A DNA stretch of 64,000 nt from Mimachlamys varia (lineage: Eukaryota > Mollusca > Bivalvia > Pectinida > Pectinidae), in the NCBI GenBank assembly GCA_947623455.1, contig OX392527.1, positions 7,312,001 to 7,376,000 on the forward strand, read 5' to 3'. Each line of letters starts with the position of its first letter. The stretch's first letter is position 1. Positions 11,468-23,078 of the stretch are shown here, piece by piece. The position numbers were made by a program, and so were the translations under genes. The notes below the pieces were generated by a model. The model did no database searches. It was not told the origin of the DNA and saw nothing but the letters and a program-made list of their open reading frames with translations.

Positions 11468-14400
11468 AAAGTAATGGACTGCTATACTGTCTATAATTAC
11501 AGGTTATGGTGACAGGCTCAAAGTAATGGACTGTTAATACTGTCTATAATTACAGGTTATGGTGACAGGCTCAAAGTAATGGACTGTTATACTGTCTATA
11601 ATTACAGGTTATGGGGACAGGCTCAAAGTAATGGACTGTTAATACTGTCTATAATTACAGGTTATGGGGACAGGCTCAAAGTAATGGACTGCTATACTGT
11701 CTATAATTACAGGTTATGGGGACAGGCTCAAAGTAATGGACTGTTATACTGTCTATAATTACAGGTTATGGTGACTGTTATACTGTCTATAATTACAGGT
11801 TATGGTGACTGTTATACTGTCTATAATTACAGGTTATGGTGACAGGCTCAAAGTAATGGACTGTTAATACTGTCTATAATTACAGGTTATGGGGACAGGC
11901 TCAAAGTAATGGACTGCTATACTGTCTATAATTACAGGTTATGGGGACAGGCTCAAAGTAATGGACTGCTATACTGTCTATAATTACAGGTTATGGTGAC
12001 TGTTATACTGTCTATAATTACAGGTTATGGTGACAGGCTCAAAGTAATGGACTGTTAATACTGTCTATAATTACAGGTTATGGGGACAGGCTCAAAGTAA
12101 TGGACTGTTATACTGTCTATAATTACAGGTTATGGGGACAGGCTCAAAGTAATGGACTGCTATACTGTCTATAATTACAGGTTATGGTGACTGTTATACT
12201 GTCTATAATTACAGGTTATGGTGACAGGCTCAAAGTAATGGACTGTTATACTGTCTATAATTACAGGTTATGGTGACTGTTATACTGTCTATAATTACAG
12301 GTTATGGTGACTGTTATACTGTCTATAATTACAGGTTATGGTGACTGTTATACTGTCTATAATTACAGGTTATGGTGACTGTTATACTGTCTATAATTAC
12401 AGGTTATGGTGACTGTTATACTGTCTATAATTACAGGTTATGGTGACTGTTATACTGTCTATAATTACAGGTTATGGTGACTGTTAATACTGTCTATAAT
12501 TACAGGTTATGGTGACTGTTATACTGTCTATAATTACAGGTTATGGTGACAGGCTCAAAGTAATGGACTGTTATACTGTCTATAATTACAGGTTATGGTG
12601 ACTGGCTCAAAGTAATGGACTGTTATACTGTCTATAATTACAGGTTATGGGGACAGGCTCAAAGTAATGAACTGTTGATACTGTCTATAATTACAGGTTA
12701 TGGGGACAGGCTCAAAGTAATGGACTGTTATACTGTCTATAATTACAGGTTATGGTGACAGGCTCAAAGTAATGGACTGTTATACTGTCTATAATTACAG
12801 GTTATGGGGACAGGCTCAAAGTAATGAACTGTTAATACTGTCTATAATTACAGGTTATGGTGACAGGCTCAAAGTAATTGACTGTTAATACTGTCTATAA
12901 TTACAGGTTATGGTGACAGGCTCAAAGTAATGGACTGTTATACTGTCTATAATTACAGGTTATGGGGACAGGCTCAAAGTAATGGACTGTTAATACTGTC
13001 TATAATTACAGGTTATGGTGACTGTTATACTGTCTATAATTACAGGTTATGGTGACTGTTATACTGTCTATAATTACAGGTTATGGTGACTATTAATACT
13101 GTCTATAATTACAGGTTATGGTGACTGTTATACTGTCTATAATTACAGGTTATGGGGACAGGCTCAAAGTAATGAACTGTTAATACTGTCTATAATTACA
13201 GGTTATGGTGACAGGCTCAAAGTAATGGACTGTTATACTGTCTATAATTACAGGTTATGGGGACAGGCTCAAAGTAATGGACTGTTATACTGTCTATAAT
13301 TACAGGTTATGGTGACTGTTATACTGTCTATAATTACAGGTTATGGTGACAGGCTCAAAGTAATGGACTGTTGATACTGTCTATAATTACAGGTTATGGG
13401 GACAGGCTCAAAGTAATGGACTGTTAATACTGTCTATAATTACAGGTTATGGGGACAGGCTCAAAGTAATGGACTGTTAATACTGTCTATAATTACAGGT
13501 TATGGGGACAGGCTCAAAGTAATGGACTGTTATACTGTCTATAATTACAGGTTATGGGGACAGGCTCAAAGTAATGGACTGTTAATACTGTCTATAATTA
13601 CAGGTTATGGTGACTGTTATACTGTCTATAATTACAGGTTATGGTGACTGTTATACTGTCTATAATTACAGGTTATGGTGACTGTTATACTGTCTATAAT
13701 TACAGGTTATGGTGACTGTTATACTGTCTATAATTACAGGTTATGGTGACTGTTATACTGTCTATAATTACAGGTTATGGTGACTGTTATACTGTCTATA
13801 ATTACAGGTTATGGTGACTGTTATACTGTCTATAATTACAGGTTATGGTGACTGTTATACTGTCTATAATTACAGGTTATGGTGACAGGCTCAAAGTAAT
13901 GGACTGTTATATTGTCTATAATTACAGGTTATGGGGACAGGCTCAAAGTAATGAACTGTTAATACTGTCTATAATTACAGGTTATGGTGACAGGCTCAAA
14001 GTAATGGACTGTTAATACTGTCTATAATTACAGGTTATGGTGACAGGCTCAAAGTAATGGACTGTTATACTGTCTATAATTACAGGTTATGGGGACAGGC
14101 TCAAAGTAATGGACTGTTAATACTGTCTATAATTACAGGTTATGGGGACAGGCTCAAAGTAATGGACTGTTAATACTGTCTTTAATTACAGGTTATGGTG
14201 ACTGTTATACTGTCTATAATTACAGGTTATGGTGACTGTTATACTGTCTATAATTACAGGTTATGGTGACTGTTATACTGTCTATAATTACAGGTTATGG
14301 TGACTATTAATACTGTCTATAATTACAGGTTATGGTGACTGTTATACTGTCTATAATTACAGGTTATGGGGACAGGCTCAAAGTAATGAACTGTTAATAC

Positions 14401-17400
14401 TGTCTATAATTACAGGTTATGGTGACAGGCTCAAAGTAATGGACTGTTATACTGTCTATAATTACAGGTTATTGGGACAGGCTCAAAGTAATGGACTGTT
14501 ATACTGTCTATAATTACAGGTTATGGGGACAGGCTCAAAGTAATGGACTGTTAATACTGTCTATAATTACAGGTTATGGGGACAGGCTCAGAGTAATGGA
14601 CTGTTATACTGTCTATAATTACAGGTTATGGTGACTGTTATACTGTCTATAATTACAGGTTATGGTGACAGGCTCAAAGTAATGGACTGTTGATACTGTC
14701 TATAATTACAGGTTATGGGGACAGGCTCAAAGTAATGGACTGTTAATACTGTCTATAATTACAGGTTATGGTGACAGGCTCAAAGTAATGGACTGTTAAT
14801 ACTGTCTATAATTACAGGTTATGGGGACAGGCTCAAAGTAATGGACTGTTAATACTGTCTATAATTACAGGTTATGGGGACAGGCTCAAAGTAATGGACT
14901 GTTAATACTGTCTATAATTACAGGTTATGGTGACAGGCTCAAAGTAATGGACTGTTAATACTGTCTATAATTACAGGTTATGGTGACTGTTATACTGTCT
15001 ATAATTACAGGTTATGGGGACAGGCTCAAAGTAATGGACTGTTAATACTGTCTATAATTACAGGTTATGGTGACTGTTATACTGTCTATAATTACAGGTT
15101 ATGGTGACAGGCTCAAAGTAATGGACTGTTATACTGTCTATAATTACAGGTTATGGGGACAGGCTCAAAGTAATGAACTGTTGATACTGTCTATAATTAC
15201 AGGTTATGGGGACAGGCTCAAAGTAATGGACTGTTAATACTGTCTATAATTACAGGTTATGGGGACAGGCTCAAAGTAATGGACTGTTAATACTGTCTAT
15301 AATTACAGGTTATGGTGACAGGCTCAAAGTAATGGACTGTTAATACTGTCTATAATTACAGGTTATGGTGACTGTTATACTGTCTATAATTACAGGTTAT
15401 GGGGACAGGCTCAAAGTAATGGACTGTTAATACTGTCTATAATTACAGGTTATGGTGACTGTTATACTGTCTATAATTACAGGTTATGGTGACAGGCTCA
15501 AAGTAATGGACTGTTATACTGTCTATAATTACAGGTTATGGGGACAGGCTCAAAGTAATGAACTGTTGATACTGTCTATAATTACAGGTTTTGGGGACAG
15601 GCTCAAAGTAATGGACTGTTATACTGTCTATAATTACAGGTTATGGTGACAGGCTCAAAGTAATGGACTGTTATACTGTCTATAATTACAGGTTATGGGG
15701 ACAGGCTCAAAGTAATGAACTGTTAATACTGTCTATAATTACAGGTTATGGTGACAGGCTCAAAGTAATTGACTGTTAATACTGTCTATAATTACAGGTT
15801 ATGGTGACAGGCTCAAAGTAATGGACTGTTATACTGTCTATAATTACAGGTTATGGGGACAGGCTCAAAGTAATGGACTGTTAATACTGTCTATAATTAC
15901 AGGTTATGGTGACTGTTATACTGTCTATAATTACAGGTTATGGTGACTGTTATACTGTCTATAATTACAGGTTATGGTGACTATTAATACTGTCTATAAT
16001 TACAGGTTATGGTGACTGTTATACTGTCTATAATTACAGGTTATGGGGACAGGCTCAAAGTAATGAACTGTTAATACTGTCTATAATTACAGGTTATGGT
16101 GACAGGCTCAAAGTAATGGACTGTTATACTGTCTATAATTACAGGTTATGGGGACAGGCTCAAAGTAATGGACTGTTATACTGTCTATAATTACAGGTTA
16201 TGGGGACAGGCTCAAAGTAATGGACTGTTAATACTGTCTATAATTACAGGTTATGGGGACAGGCTCAAAGTAATGGACTGTTATACTGTCTATAATTACA
16301 GGTTATGGTGACTGTTATACTGTCTATAATTACAGGTTATGGTGACAGGCTCAAAGTAATGGACTGTTGATACTGTCTATAATTACAGGTTATGGGGACA
16401 GGCTCAAAGTAATGGACTGTTAATACTGTCTATAATTACAGGTTATGGGGACAGGCTCAAAGTAATGGACTGTTAATACTGTCTATAATTACAGGTTATG
16501 GGGACAGGCTCAAAGTAATGGACTGTTATACTGTCTATAATTACAGGTTATGGGGACAGGCTCAAAGTAATGGACTGTTAATACTGTCTATAATTACAGG
16601 TTATGGTGACTGTTATACTGTCTATAATTACAGGTTATGGTGACTGTTATACTGTCTATAATTACAGGTTATGGTGACTGTTATACTGTCTATAATTACA
16701 GGTTATGGTGACTGTTATACTGTCTATAATTACAGGTTATGGTGACTGTTATACTGTCTATAATTACAGGTTATGGTGACTGTTATACTGTCTATAATTA
16801 CAGGTTATGGTGACTGTTATACTGTCTATAATTACAGGTTATGGTGACTGTTATACTGTCTATAATTACAGGTTATGGTGACAGGCTCAAAGTAATGGAC
16901 TGTTGATACTGTCTATAATTACAGGTTATGGGGACAGGCTCAAAGTAATGGACTGTTAATACTGTCTATAATTACAGGTTATGGGGACAGGCTCAAAGTA
17001 ATGGACTGTTAATACTGTCTATAATTACAGGTTATGGGGACAGGCTCAAAGTAATGGACTGTTATACTGTCTATAATTACAGGTTATGGGGACAGGCTCA
17101 AAGTAATGGACTGTTAATACTGTCTATAATTACAGGTTATGGTGACTGTTATACTGTCTATAATTACAGGTTATGGTGACTGTTATACTGTCTATAATTA
17201 CAGGTTATGGTGACTGTTATACTGTCTATAATTACAGGTTATGGTGACTGTTATACTGTCTATAATTACAGGTTATGGTGACTGTTATACTGTCTATAAT
17301 TACAGGTTATGGTGACTGTTATACTGTCTATAATTACAGGTTATGGTGACTGTTATACTGTCTATAATTACAGGTTATGGTGACTGTTATACTGTCTATA

Positions 17401-17508
17401 ATTACAGGTTATGGTGACAGGCTCAAAGTAATGGACTGTTATACTGTCTATAATTACAGGTTATGGGGACAGGCTCAAAGTAATGAACTGTTAATACTGT
17501 CTATAATT
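11468..17508 (+). repeat. Acceptor-derived minisatellite, left part (34-, 52- and 53-bp units)
   Basis: Every unit ends with ctgtctataattacag followed by GTTATGGGGAC or GTTATGGTGAC. This is the same intron end and exon start found at the true last exon of the RNF216-like gene (attacag|GTTACGGGGACGGC at 25,433). The array is therefore a tandem amplification of the 3' splice site. The 34-bp unit equals the long unit with the stretch between two GAC triplets deleted. Higher-order repetition is visible: markers at 12,871 and 13,088 recur at 15,762 and 15,979 (offset 2,891). A DIRS retrotransposon interrupts the array after 17,508. Confidence 0.92.
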
Positions 17509-17618
17509 TGGAAATTAAATGAGACTTACCTGTAAGTTGAAATTTGATTGTAATTCTGTCTTCACTCCTGGAGGTACAACGGGATCACATGCGATGCGTG
17601 CGCATCGTTAGCAGTCAT
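17509..17618 (-). repeat. DIRS right inverted terminal repeat (with extension)
   Basis: Positions 17,552-17,618 are an inverted near-copy of 23,009-23,078. Shared blocks include ttcactcctgga, gggatc and gatgcgtgcgcatcgttagc. The outer 43 bp (17,509-17,551) have no counterpart at the other end. DIRS-1 has the same kind of unequal ITRs. This is the 3' end of the element in its own orientation. Confidence 0.9.
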
Positions 17619-17761
17619 TCTTCAAAGCTGTGAGTGAACACTACAGTAATCCCCAAATAAGGGGAAAACCCAATCATGTAAAGTAGAAATAGATGAACTG
17701 CTATAAACAGTCACCTGAGCCCAAGACAAGATTCTATAGTAAGGGTCGGGATAAAGGGTGG

Positions 17762-17893
17762 GCATGTGATCCCGTTGTACCTCCAGGAGTGAAGACAGAA
17801 TTACAATCAAATTTCAACTTACAGGTAAGTCTCATTTAATTTCCAAATTCTGTCATTCACTCCTGGATGGTACATCCGGGATCCCATGAGATG
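17762..17893 (-). repeat. DIRS internal complementary region (ICR)
   Basis: Positions 17,762-17,845 (84 bp) are the reverse complement of the element's left-hand genomic end 17,509-17,592. Positions 17,846-17,893 (48 bp) are the reverse complement of its right-hand end 23,031-23,078. By eye the match is perfect and contiguous, with one AATT at the join, so the ICR equals the junction of a circularised element. In DIRS-1 models this region templates completion of the ends during circle formation. Confidence 0.92.
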
Positions 17894-18344
17894 TTTAAAG
17901 AGAGTGTTCACGAACAAATAAATAACTAAATACAAATAAACGTTCAAATGATGTATTCTAAAAACACAAACTATGTATACATGATATACATACTTGCTGC
18001 TGCAAAGTCTGTAAATTCCCAAAGTTCATGAAACATAAATATGTGTCATGTCTACTCATGATGGCACAATGGATGTATGCGATACTTCAAGTAAAAAGAG
18101 TTTTGTCAACAGTCTCAAGTTTCAGTTCAGTGAAAACAAATCAAGATGTATTATAATAATGTTCAATATATGATTACGCACAAATCTCAACTCCTGTTCT
18201 TGATGGCACATGTAAACGCAAGTGTGAATGTATCCATCATAGTCCACATTAAGACCTCCAACTGAAGGCAACTGTCTGTACACGAAAATTGCTAAAAACT
18301 GATAAAGTTCAGAAATGTACACCATAGATAAAGTAAACATTGGT

Positions 18345-19295
18345 TCAGTGAATTTTGTATACTTCCGTACTATTGTCAATAATTGGCTTCTTATAGAATT
18401 TTCCAAATGTGGAAGTGTTGCTCCAACCTGCTGTCTTCAAGATAGAAGTAATTGGTACCTGGAGTCTACTGGCTGCCGACACTGACGCAGCTCTCGTACT
18501 ATGTGGGGTGAAAATGTTCATGTCAACACCTGCATTTGTCAATGTTAATTTTACCCATCGAGCAATTGTTGCCTTCGACACTGGCAAGTAGGGTTTTTGA
18601 ATCCCTAGAAAAAGTCTGGTGTGAGTTCCCCGTACAGAAGCAGTTTTGGCTAAGTAGTCTTTGAACACTGCAACAACACATAATTGTTGATCTTTGTATT
18701 TCCCAAGATTTATCTCCCCTTGATGAAAACCAGGGCGCGTCTGCTTTAAAATATCTCCAAATCTCAGCTTTAAACTGGTATCTGTTACCGATATATTCTG
18801 TAGATCCAACAAGTGGAGAGACTGTAATCTTTGGCCCGTTAACAAGGCTAGCAGTGTTACCAACTTCATCGTTAAATGTTTCAAAGTTCCACAATCAAGA
18901 GTTTTTAAGAATTCCAAAACTTGTTCTGGGTCCCATGTAACATTATTTCTGGGCAAAGCAGGTCGTAGATTAAACACACCTTTCATAAATCTCTTGACAA
19001 GCGGATCATTTCCACATGGTTGTCCATTAAGGAACACAAAAGTTGATAAAGTAGACCGCGCTGTGTTTAATGCACTGTAGCTTAGTCCTGAATGAAACAG
19101 TGTTGTTAGAAAATCTAAGATGTCGCTGACAGTTGGTGACATGGCACAAATGTTCCGCGCACTTGCAAACTCTGTCCATTTTTTGAAATATGAGGAATAT
19201 TGTTTAACTGTCCCTGAACGCCATGATGACAACAGGATTTCTTCAGCATCTGTCGATATTTCAAAGTTCTGTATGGATTGCCTGAAACCCGACAT
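18345..19295 (-). CDS. DIRS tyrosine recombinase (integrase)
   Basis: This 316-residue ORF is the phage-integrase-type recombinase that DIRS elements use instead of a DDE integrase. Visible residues are the box-I Arg in TGQR (about residue 156), HSTR (His 265, Arg 268), AGW (Trp 291), and the nucleophile Tyr about 301 in KFYKK. The N-terminal half (about 1-120) has the SAM-like helical pattern expected of a core-binding domain. It overlaps the 3' end of the RT ORF by 181 bp in another frame, a common DIRS arrangement, so the start used in vivo may lie elsewhere. It should recombine a circular cDNA with a short AT-rich core in the target. Confidence 0.9.
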   Translation of the reverse strand: MSGFRQSIQNFEISTDAEEILLSSWRSGTVKQYSSYFKKWTEFASARNICAMSPTVSDILDFLTTLFHSGLSYSALNTARSTLSTFVFLNGQPCGNDPLVKRFMKGVFNLRPALPRNNVTWDPEQVLEFLKTLDCGTLKHLTMKLVTLLALLTGQRLQSLHLLDLQNISVTDTSLKLRFGDILKQTRPGFHQGEINLGKYKDQQLCVVAVFKDYLAKTASVRGTHTRLFLGIQKPYLPVSKATIARWVKLTLTNAGVDMNIFTPHSTRAASVSAASRLQVPITSILKTAGWSNTSTFGKFYKKPIIDNSTEVYKIH

Positions 19296-21265
19296 GCCAT
19301 CAAAGTCATCTTTGGGAGATTTGTCGCTTCCTTGTGGGGATGAGTGAGGATCCTGTCTGCCCTAGGTAAAATAAACACACAATCAATGATACAGTTAAGA
19401 ATATGTGAATACCAAGGCTGTGTAGACCACATAGGTGCTATAAGAATAGCTTCGGTCTTATCTTCACAAATTTTATGTATTATTTTTCCCAACAAAGAGA
19501 ATGGGGGGAAAATAAAACTATATGTGTTCCATGTTTGAGTAAAAGCATCAACAGCACATGCAAAAGGGTCTGGTTTCCATGACACATACTGTCCAAGTTG
19601 GGCATTGAGTCTGGATGCAAATAAATCAGTATTTGGACTACCCCATATTGACACTAAGACCTGGAATATGTTGGAGTTCAACTTCCACTCTGTATTCTCA
19701 TGTTCTAGTCTACTCTCTGTATCAGCCTCGACATTTTCACAACCAGGAATATGGGCTGCCGATAACCATATATCCCTACTAATGGCCCAGTTCCATAGAC
19801 TTCTAGCCAAATCATTACAAGCTTTAGTTTTACCTCCCATGTGGGAAATGTAGGCAATAGCTGTAGTATTATCAATGTTCAATCTGACATGTGCATGATT
19901 TATCCCTTTACATAACGCCTGACATGTGAACCATGCTGCTTTCAGTTCAAGGAAATTTATATGATCCTGGCTTTCATCCTGGGACCATCGACCCCCTGCT
20001 GTGACTTGTACCTTCCCTGTAGTATCAAACAAGGCTCCACCCCACCCCTTTTTGGAAGCATCAGAAGTAAGGATGACTGATGGGGTACCATGTGAAATTG
20101 GGTTATAGGCTTTAAACACATTGTTAGACCACCATTGTAGGTCTGAAATACTTTCAGGCGATAAAGACATAATTGCCATATAATCCCCATGGGCTTCCTT
20201 AAGAGCAAGAATTTTATCGGCTTCGAGTGCCCTATAGTGTAATGGCCCAAACTGTACACCTGGGAAACTTGACACCAATATCCCAATACACTGAGCTACC
20301 GTCTGTATGGTATGTTCTTTGCCCCCAATTAATGTTTTACATATGCTATGTATTTTATCTTTCTTTCTTTCAGTTAGGCGGACAGTCATGTGTACTGAAT
20401 TCAAAACAAATCCCAAGTATTCAATTTCTTGTGTAGGTACAAAGACTGATTTGTCAGGATGTACAGTGAATCCAGTTAAGTTGGACAGATAAACTGTGTT
20501 CATAACATTTTCTCTACACTCTTGTATGGTGTCCCCTACTAGCAATGAATCATCAATGTACGAGGCATTACGGTAACCCAATTTACGCAATAGCGCAAAA
20601 AATGGTTTTGTAACTTTGGTAAATATCCTAGGAGCAGAGGACAGCCCATTTGGTAAAGCTCTGTAGCGATAAGTGTGGCCTTCAAATTGGAAGCATAGAA
20701 CTTTTTGGAAATCTTCATGCACTGGAATGGAGTAATATGCATCTTTCCAGTCTATCGAGGCCATGTAACAACCAGGTGTAACGAGGTGAAGAGCACTTTG
20801 CAGTGTATCCATTTTGAAATGGCGGTAAACAACAGAGTCATTTACATTTTTTAAATTTAGTATCAATCTTGAAGACCCATCTTTTTTGGGTCGAATGAAT
20901 ATGTTTGACAAAACATTTTCTGTGGATGGTTTTACTTCAATGAGTACTTGTTTTTCAAGTAATTTTGTAATTTCTGTATGAATGATGTCTTTTTCTTTGT
21001 CCTGAAATTTGTACTGCTTGCTCTGTGATGATGGATAACACTGGTTATTACAAGGTTCCTCAAAAAATTCTATTTTCACACCTCGAATATTTTGGAGGAT
21101 TACAAAATCAGACGTGAGTGTCTTCCAATAATCATGAAACTTGCTCACATTACCTGCAGTAAAAGATTTGACTTTTTCAGTCAAATCTGATTTTATACAA
21201 GTTAAAAACCTGTTCCATGCACAATCACTTACCTCAGATACTGGAAAAGTGGCTGTATGGGGCAT
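19115..21265 (-). CDS. DIRS reverse transcriptase - RNase H, with methyltransferase-like tail
   Basis: This 716-residue ORF makes cDNA from element RNA. The RT domain spans about residues 90-300 with RPKKDGSSRLILNLKNVN, the SIDWKDAY motif and the catalytic YIDD box (236-239). RNase H spans about 395-520 with Asp 402 (TSDASKKGWGG), Glu 440, Asp 465 and the HIPG...EAD end (Asp 515). The C-terminal part (about 535-670: DLFASRLN, YVSWKPDP, IFPPFS, APMW) matches the region after RNase H in animal DIRS proteins. The FPPF box recalls the PPF/PPY motif of Dam-like methyltransferases, which is inference. The start lies 14 bp after the gag-like stop. Confidence 0.93.
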   Translation of the reverse strand: MPHTATFPVSEVSDCAWNRFLTCIKSDLTEKVKSFTAGNVSKFHDYWKTLTSDFVILQNIRGVKIEFFEEPCNNQCYPSSQSKQYKFQDKEKDIIHTEITKLLEKQVLIEVKPSTENVLSNIFIRPKKDGSSRLILNLKNVNDSVVYRHFKMDTLQSALHLVTPGCYMASIDWKDAYYSIPVHEDFQKVLCFQFEGHTYRYRALPNGLSSAPRIFTKVTKPFFALLRKLGYRNASYIDDSLLVGDTIQECRENVMNTVYLSNLTGFTVHPDKSVFVPTQEIEYLGFVLNSVHMTVRLTERKKDKIHSICKTLIGGKEHTIQTVAQCIGILVSSFPGVQFGPLHYRALEADKILALKEAHGDYMAIMSLSPESISDLQWWSNNVFKAYNPISHGTPSVILTSDASKKGWGGALFDTTGKVQVTAGGRWSQDESQDHINFLELKAAWFTCQALCKGINHAHVRLNIDNTTAIAYISHMGGKTKACNDLARSLWNWAISRDIWLSAAHIPGCENVEADTESRLEHENTEWKLNSNIFQVLVSIWGSPNTDLFASRLNAQLGQYVSWKPDPFACAVDAFTQTWNTYSFIFPPFSLLGKIIHKICEDKTEAILIAPMWSTQPWYSHILNCIIDCVFILPRADRILTHPHKEATNLPKMTLMACRVSGNPYRTLKYRQMLKKSCCHHGVQGQLNNIPHISKNGQSLQVRGTFVPCHQLSATS

Positions 21266-21279
21266 GATGGATGGTCTGG

Positions 21280-22788
21280 TTATTTCCGTTCCTGCCCCAT
21301 TTTGAAGTTTTTTGACTTTTTGTATTTTTGTCCGGGGCCACCCATGTTTTGTTTAGCATGACCACCATGCCCTTGTGTCTGGCCCTGGTAATATTTTTGG
21401 CCATGGCCATAATACGGTCTACTCCCGAAGTCATTGTACTGGTGGTATGGCTGAAACCGCCCACGGCCTCTCCCTCTAGCGGGGTATCTAAAGGCTCCTC
21501 TGTGGCCGTGTCCCGAATGCGAGACTTGATATGCCACTTTGTTGGTCTCGCTGATTTCTTTCATTGACTTGGACAAGTCGTCTCCAAACAGCTGTGATGT
21601 CACGGGATTGTTTGCCGAGCATAGAGACGTGAACTGATTGTTTAGGTCAGGCTTTATGAAGTCTCTCCTTCTCTGACTCAGGTCTTGCGAGACGCTGCTC
21701 ACTAGCATGAAACTGTCGATGTTGGCCTTCAACACACTTTCGACAATTTCCTTAGTCTTATCGTCTGTCACTGTCTTCCGCAGTGTTGTGAGAGTATGGA
21801 GAGTGCGGGCCAAGGGAACTAACCCTTTCAGCAATTTCTCCTGAGTTTTCTGCATGCGCAGGTCCCGACTCTTCGTGTCGTGTTTTAGTTTTTTCCAAAC
21901 CTCGACATTAGTTTTAGGTGCCTGGAGGAACTCCATGTTGATGGGACGAGGATTTTTGTCCATTACCTCTTTGATTTTGTCCTCTGGCATTCTTTTCGAC
22001 AGCATGTCGGTTAAAAGCTGTGCCAATTTTTCATTGGCGAGTTCTGGACCTGTCGCAGATGACCGAGACAGTTCTTGGGCCAATTCCCGCATACATTCGG
22101 GTAATTCGTCACGTTCGTCAGTTTTATCAGAAGAACTCTCTCCTGTTTGCGTTTTAGCGTTCACATCACTTACGTCCGTGGCGTCACATTCCGACCCGTG
22201 CAACAAATTGTCGATTTGCTGGCACACATCCATCGAGGAGTCATCATCATCACATTCTGACGGAATATCGTGATCAACACTCATGTCGTCATCTTGATAA
22301 CTATCATACCTCCGTCTGTCCGACTCTCGCATATCTCGAAATATGTCCATCTGATTCTGCATCATTTGATGCATGTTTGTAAACAAATCCGCCATCATGG
22401 CGGGGTTGAAGGCGGCGCCCGCCGAGGGATTCGGAAAAGCCGTTGACGGCCCTGGAACTGGGTTTTGTCCAGTTAAATTTTGCTCTAACTGCAACTGATT
22501 CCTACATGAATCGGACTGTGACATAGTTGGAGTACCTTGACTGTTCTCCCCGTCCTTTTGTTTGGTCAGTATTGCACTGGCTTGGGTCGGGCTGGACCCT
22601 TCTTTAGTCGTGGCTTGCACTGCTGAGGCAGCAGTTGTGTGAGCCTTAGCATTGTTAGACTTCCTGGAAGTCTTGTCGGCCTTTTTTGTTGGTTTAGGCT
22701 CCATATTGTTCAGGATTTCTCCCACAAAGTCAAATTCTTTATAACCCGTTTTCTGTTTTGCCAAGATGGCGGCCATAAGTCCCGCCAA
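21280..22788 (-). CDS. DIRS gag-like ORF1
   Basis: This 502-residue ORF lies 5' of the RT ORF. It is rich in Lys, Gln and Ser at the N terminus, has an acidic stretch around residues 165-195 (runs of Asp in DDDMSVDHD and ECDDDDSSMD), a predicted helical middle (ELAQELSRS to LVPLARTLHTL), and a Gly/Arg/Tyr-rich end (RGRGRGRFQPYHQY onward). No CCHC zinc knuckle is visible, so RNA binding would rely on the RGG-like tail. Position and composition indicate a nucleocapsid-type protein. The sequence itself is weakly conserved, so family assignment rests mainly on context. Confidence 0.75.
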   Translation of the reverse strand: MAGLMAAILAKQKTGYKEFDFVGEILNNMEPKPTKKADKTSRKSNNAKAHTTAASAVQATTKEGSSPTQASAILTKQKDGENSQGTPTMSQSDSCRNQLQLEQNLTGQNPVPGPSTAFPNPSAGAAFNPAMMADLFTNMHQMMQNQMDIFRDMRESDRRRYDSYQDDDMSVDHDIPSECDDDDSSMDVCQQIDNLLHGSECDATDVSDVNAKTQTGESSSDKTDERDELPECMRELAQELSRSSATGPELANEKLAQLLTDMLSKRMPEDKIKEVMDKNPRPINMEFLQAPKTNVEVWKKLKHDTKSRDLRMQKTQEKLLKGLVPLARTLHTLTTLRKTVTDDKTKEIVESVLKANIDSFMLVSSVSQDLSQRRRDFIKPDLNNQFTSLCSANNPVTSQLFGDDLSKSMKEISETNKVAYQVSHSGHGHRGAFRYPARGRGRGRFQPYHQYNDFGSRPYYGHGQKYYQGQTQGHGGHAKQNMGGPGQKYKKSKNFKMGQERK

Positions 22789-23008
22789 AGTTTTGCTCTA
22801 ACGAGGGAGGCCCTCGAGCAAAAACCGTACAAACCAGCCGAGACGGCCGGGTAAACGACTAAAATCGCTTATAAATAACTAAAATATATACACCAACACT
22901 CTTGAGAGGCTCTTGAGTGAAAACGAGAAGGTGTAAATAGTGAAAAGAATGAATTATTGGTCAGTGTCACAGACGAACAACTAACCACAATGGCTAACAA
23001 AGCACGCT

Positions 23009-23078
23009 ATGACTGCTAACGATGCGCACGCATCTCATGGGATCCCGGATGTACCATCCAGGAGTGAATGACAGAATT
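23009..23078 (-). repeat. DIRS left inverted terminal repeat
   Basis: This 70-bp end is the 5' terminus of the element in its own orientation and is inverted relative to 17,552-17,618. Between it and the gag-like ORF (22,789-23,008) is a short untranslated leader with no recognised signal. The flanking minisatellite resumes at 23,079 with acaggttatgg. Confidence 0.88.

Larger units (their letters stand above)
17509..23078 (-). mobile_element. DIRS-type tyrosine-recombinase retrotransposon, complete-looking
   Basis: This 5,570-bp element carries, in minus-strand order, a gag-like ORF, an RT-RNase H ORF and a tyrosine recombinase ORF. It has inverted terminal repeats of unequal length and an internal complementary region. 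It sits within the acceptor minisatellite, whose unit ctataatt|acagg is split cleanly, with AATT present at both edges (17,505-17,508 and 23,075-23,078). There is no longer target duplication, as expected when a circular DNA integrates by tyrosine recombinase. All three ORFs are open and the catalytic motifs are present, so it may be a recent, autonomous copy. Confidence 0.93.

Noticed and set aside
17509..17845. Independent palindromic MITE at the edge of the DIRS
   Set aside because: The inverted arms are explained exactly by the DIRS terminal repeat and its internal complementary region.
18409..22854. Plus-strand and alternate-frame ORFs inside the DIRS element
   Set aside because: They are shadows of the three minus-strand ORFs, with no recognisable motifs.
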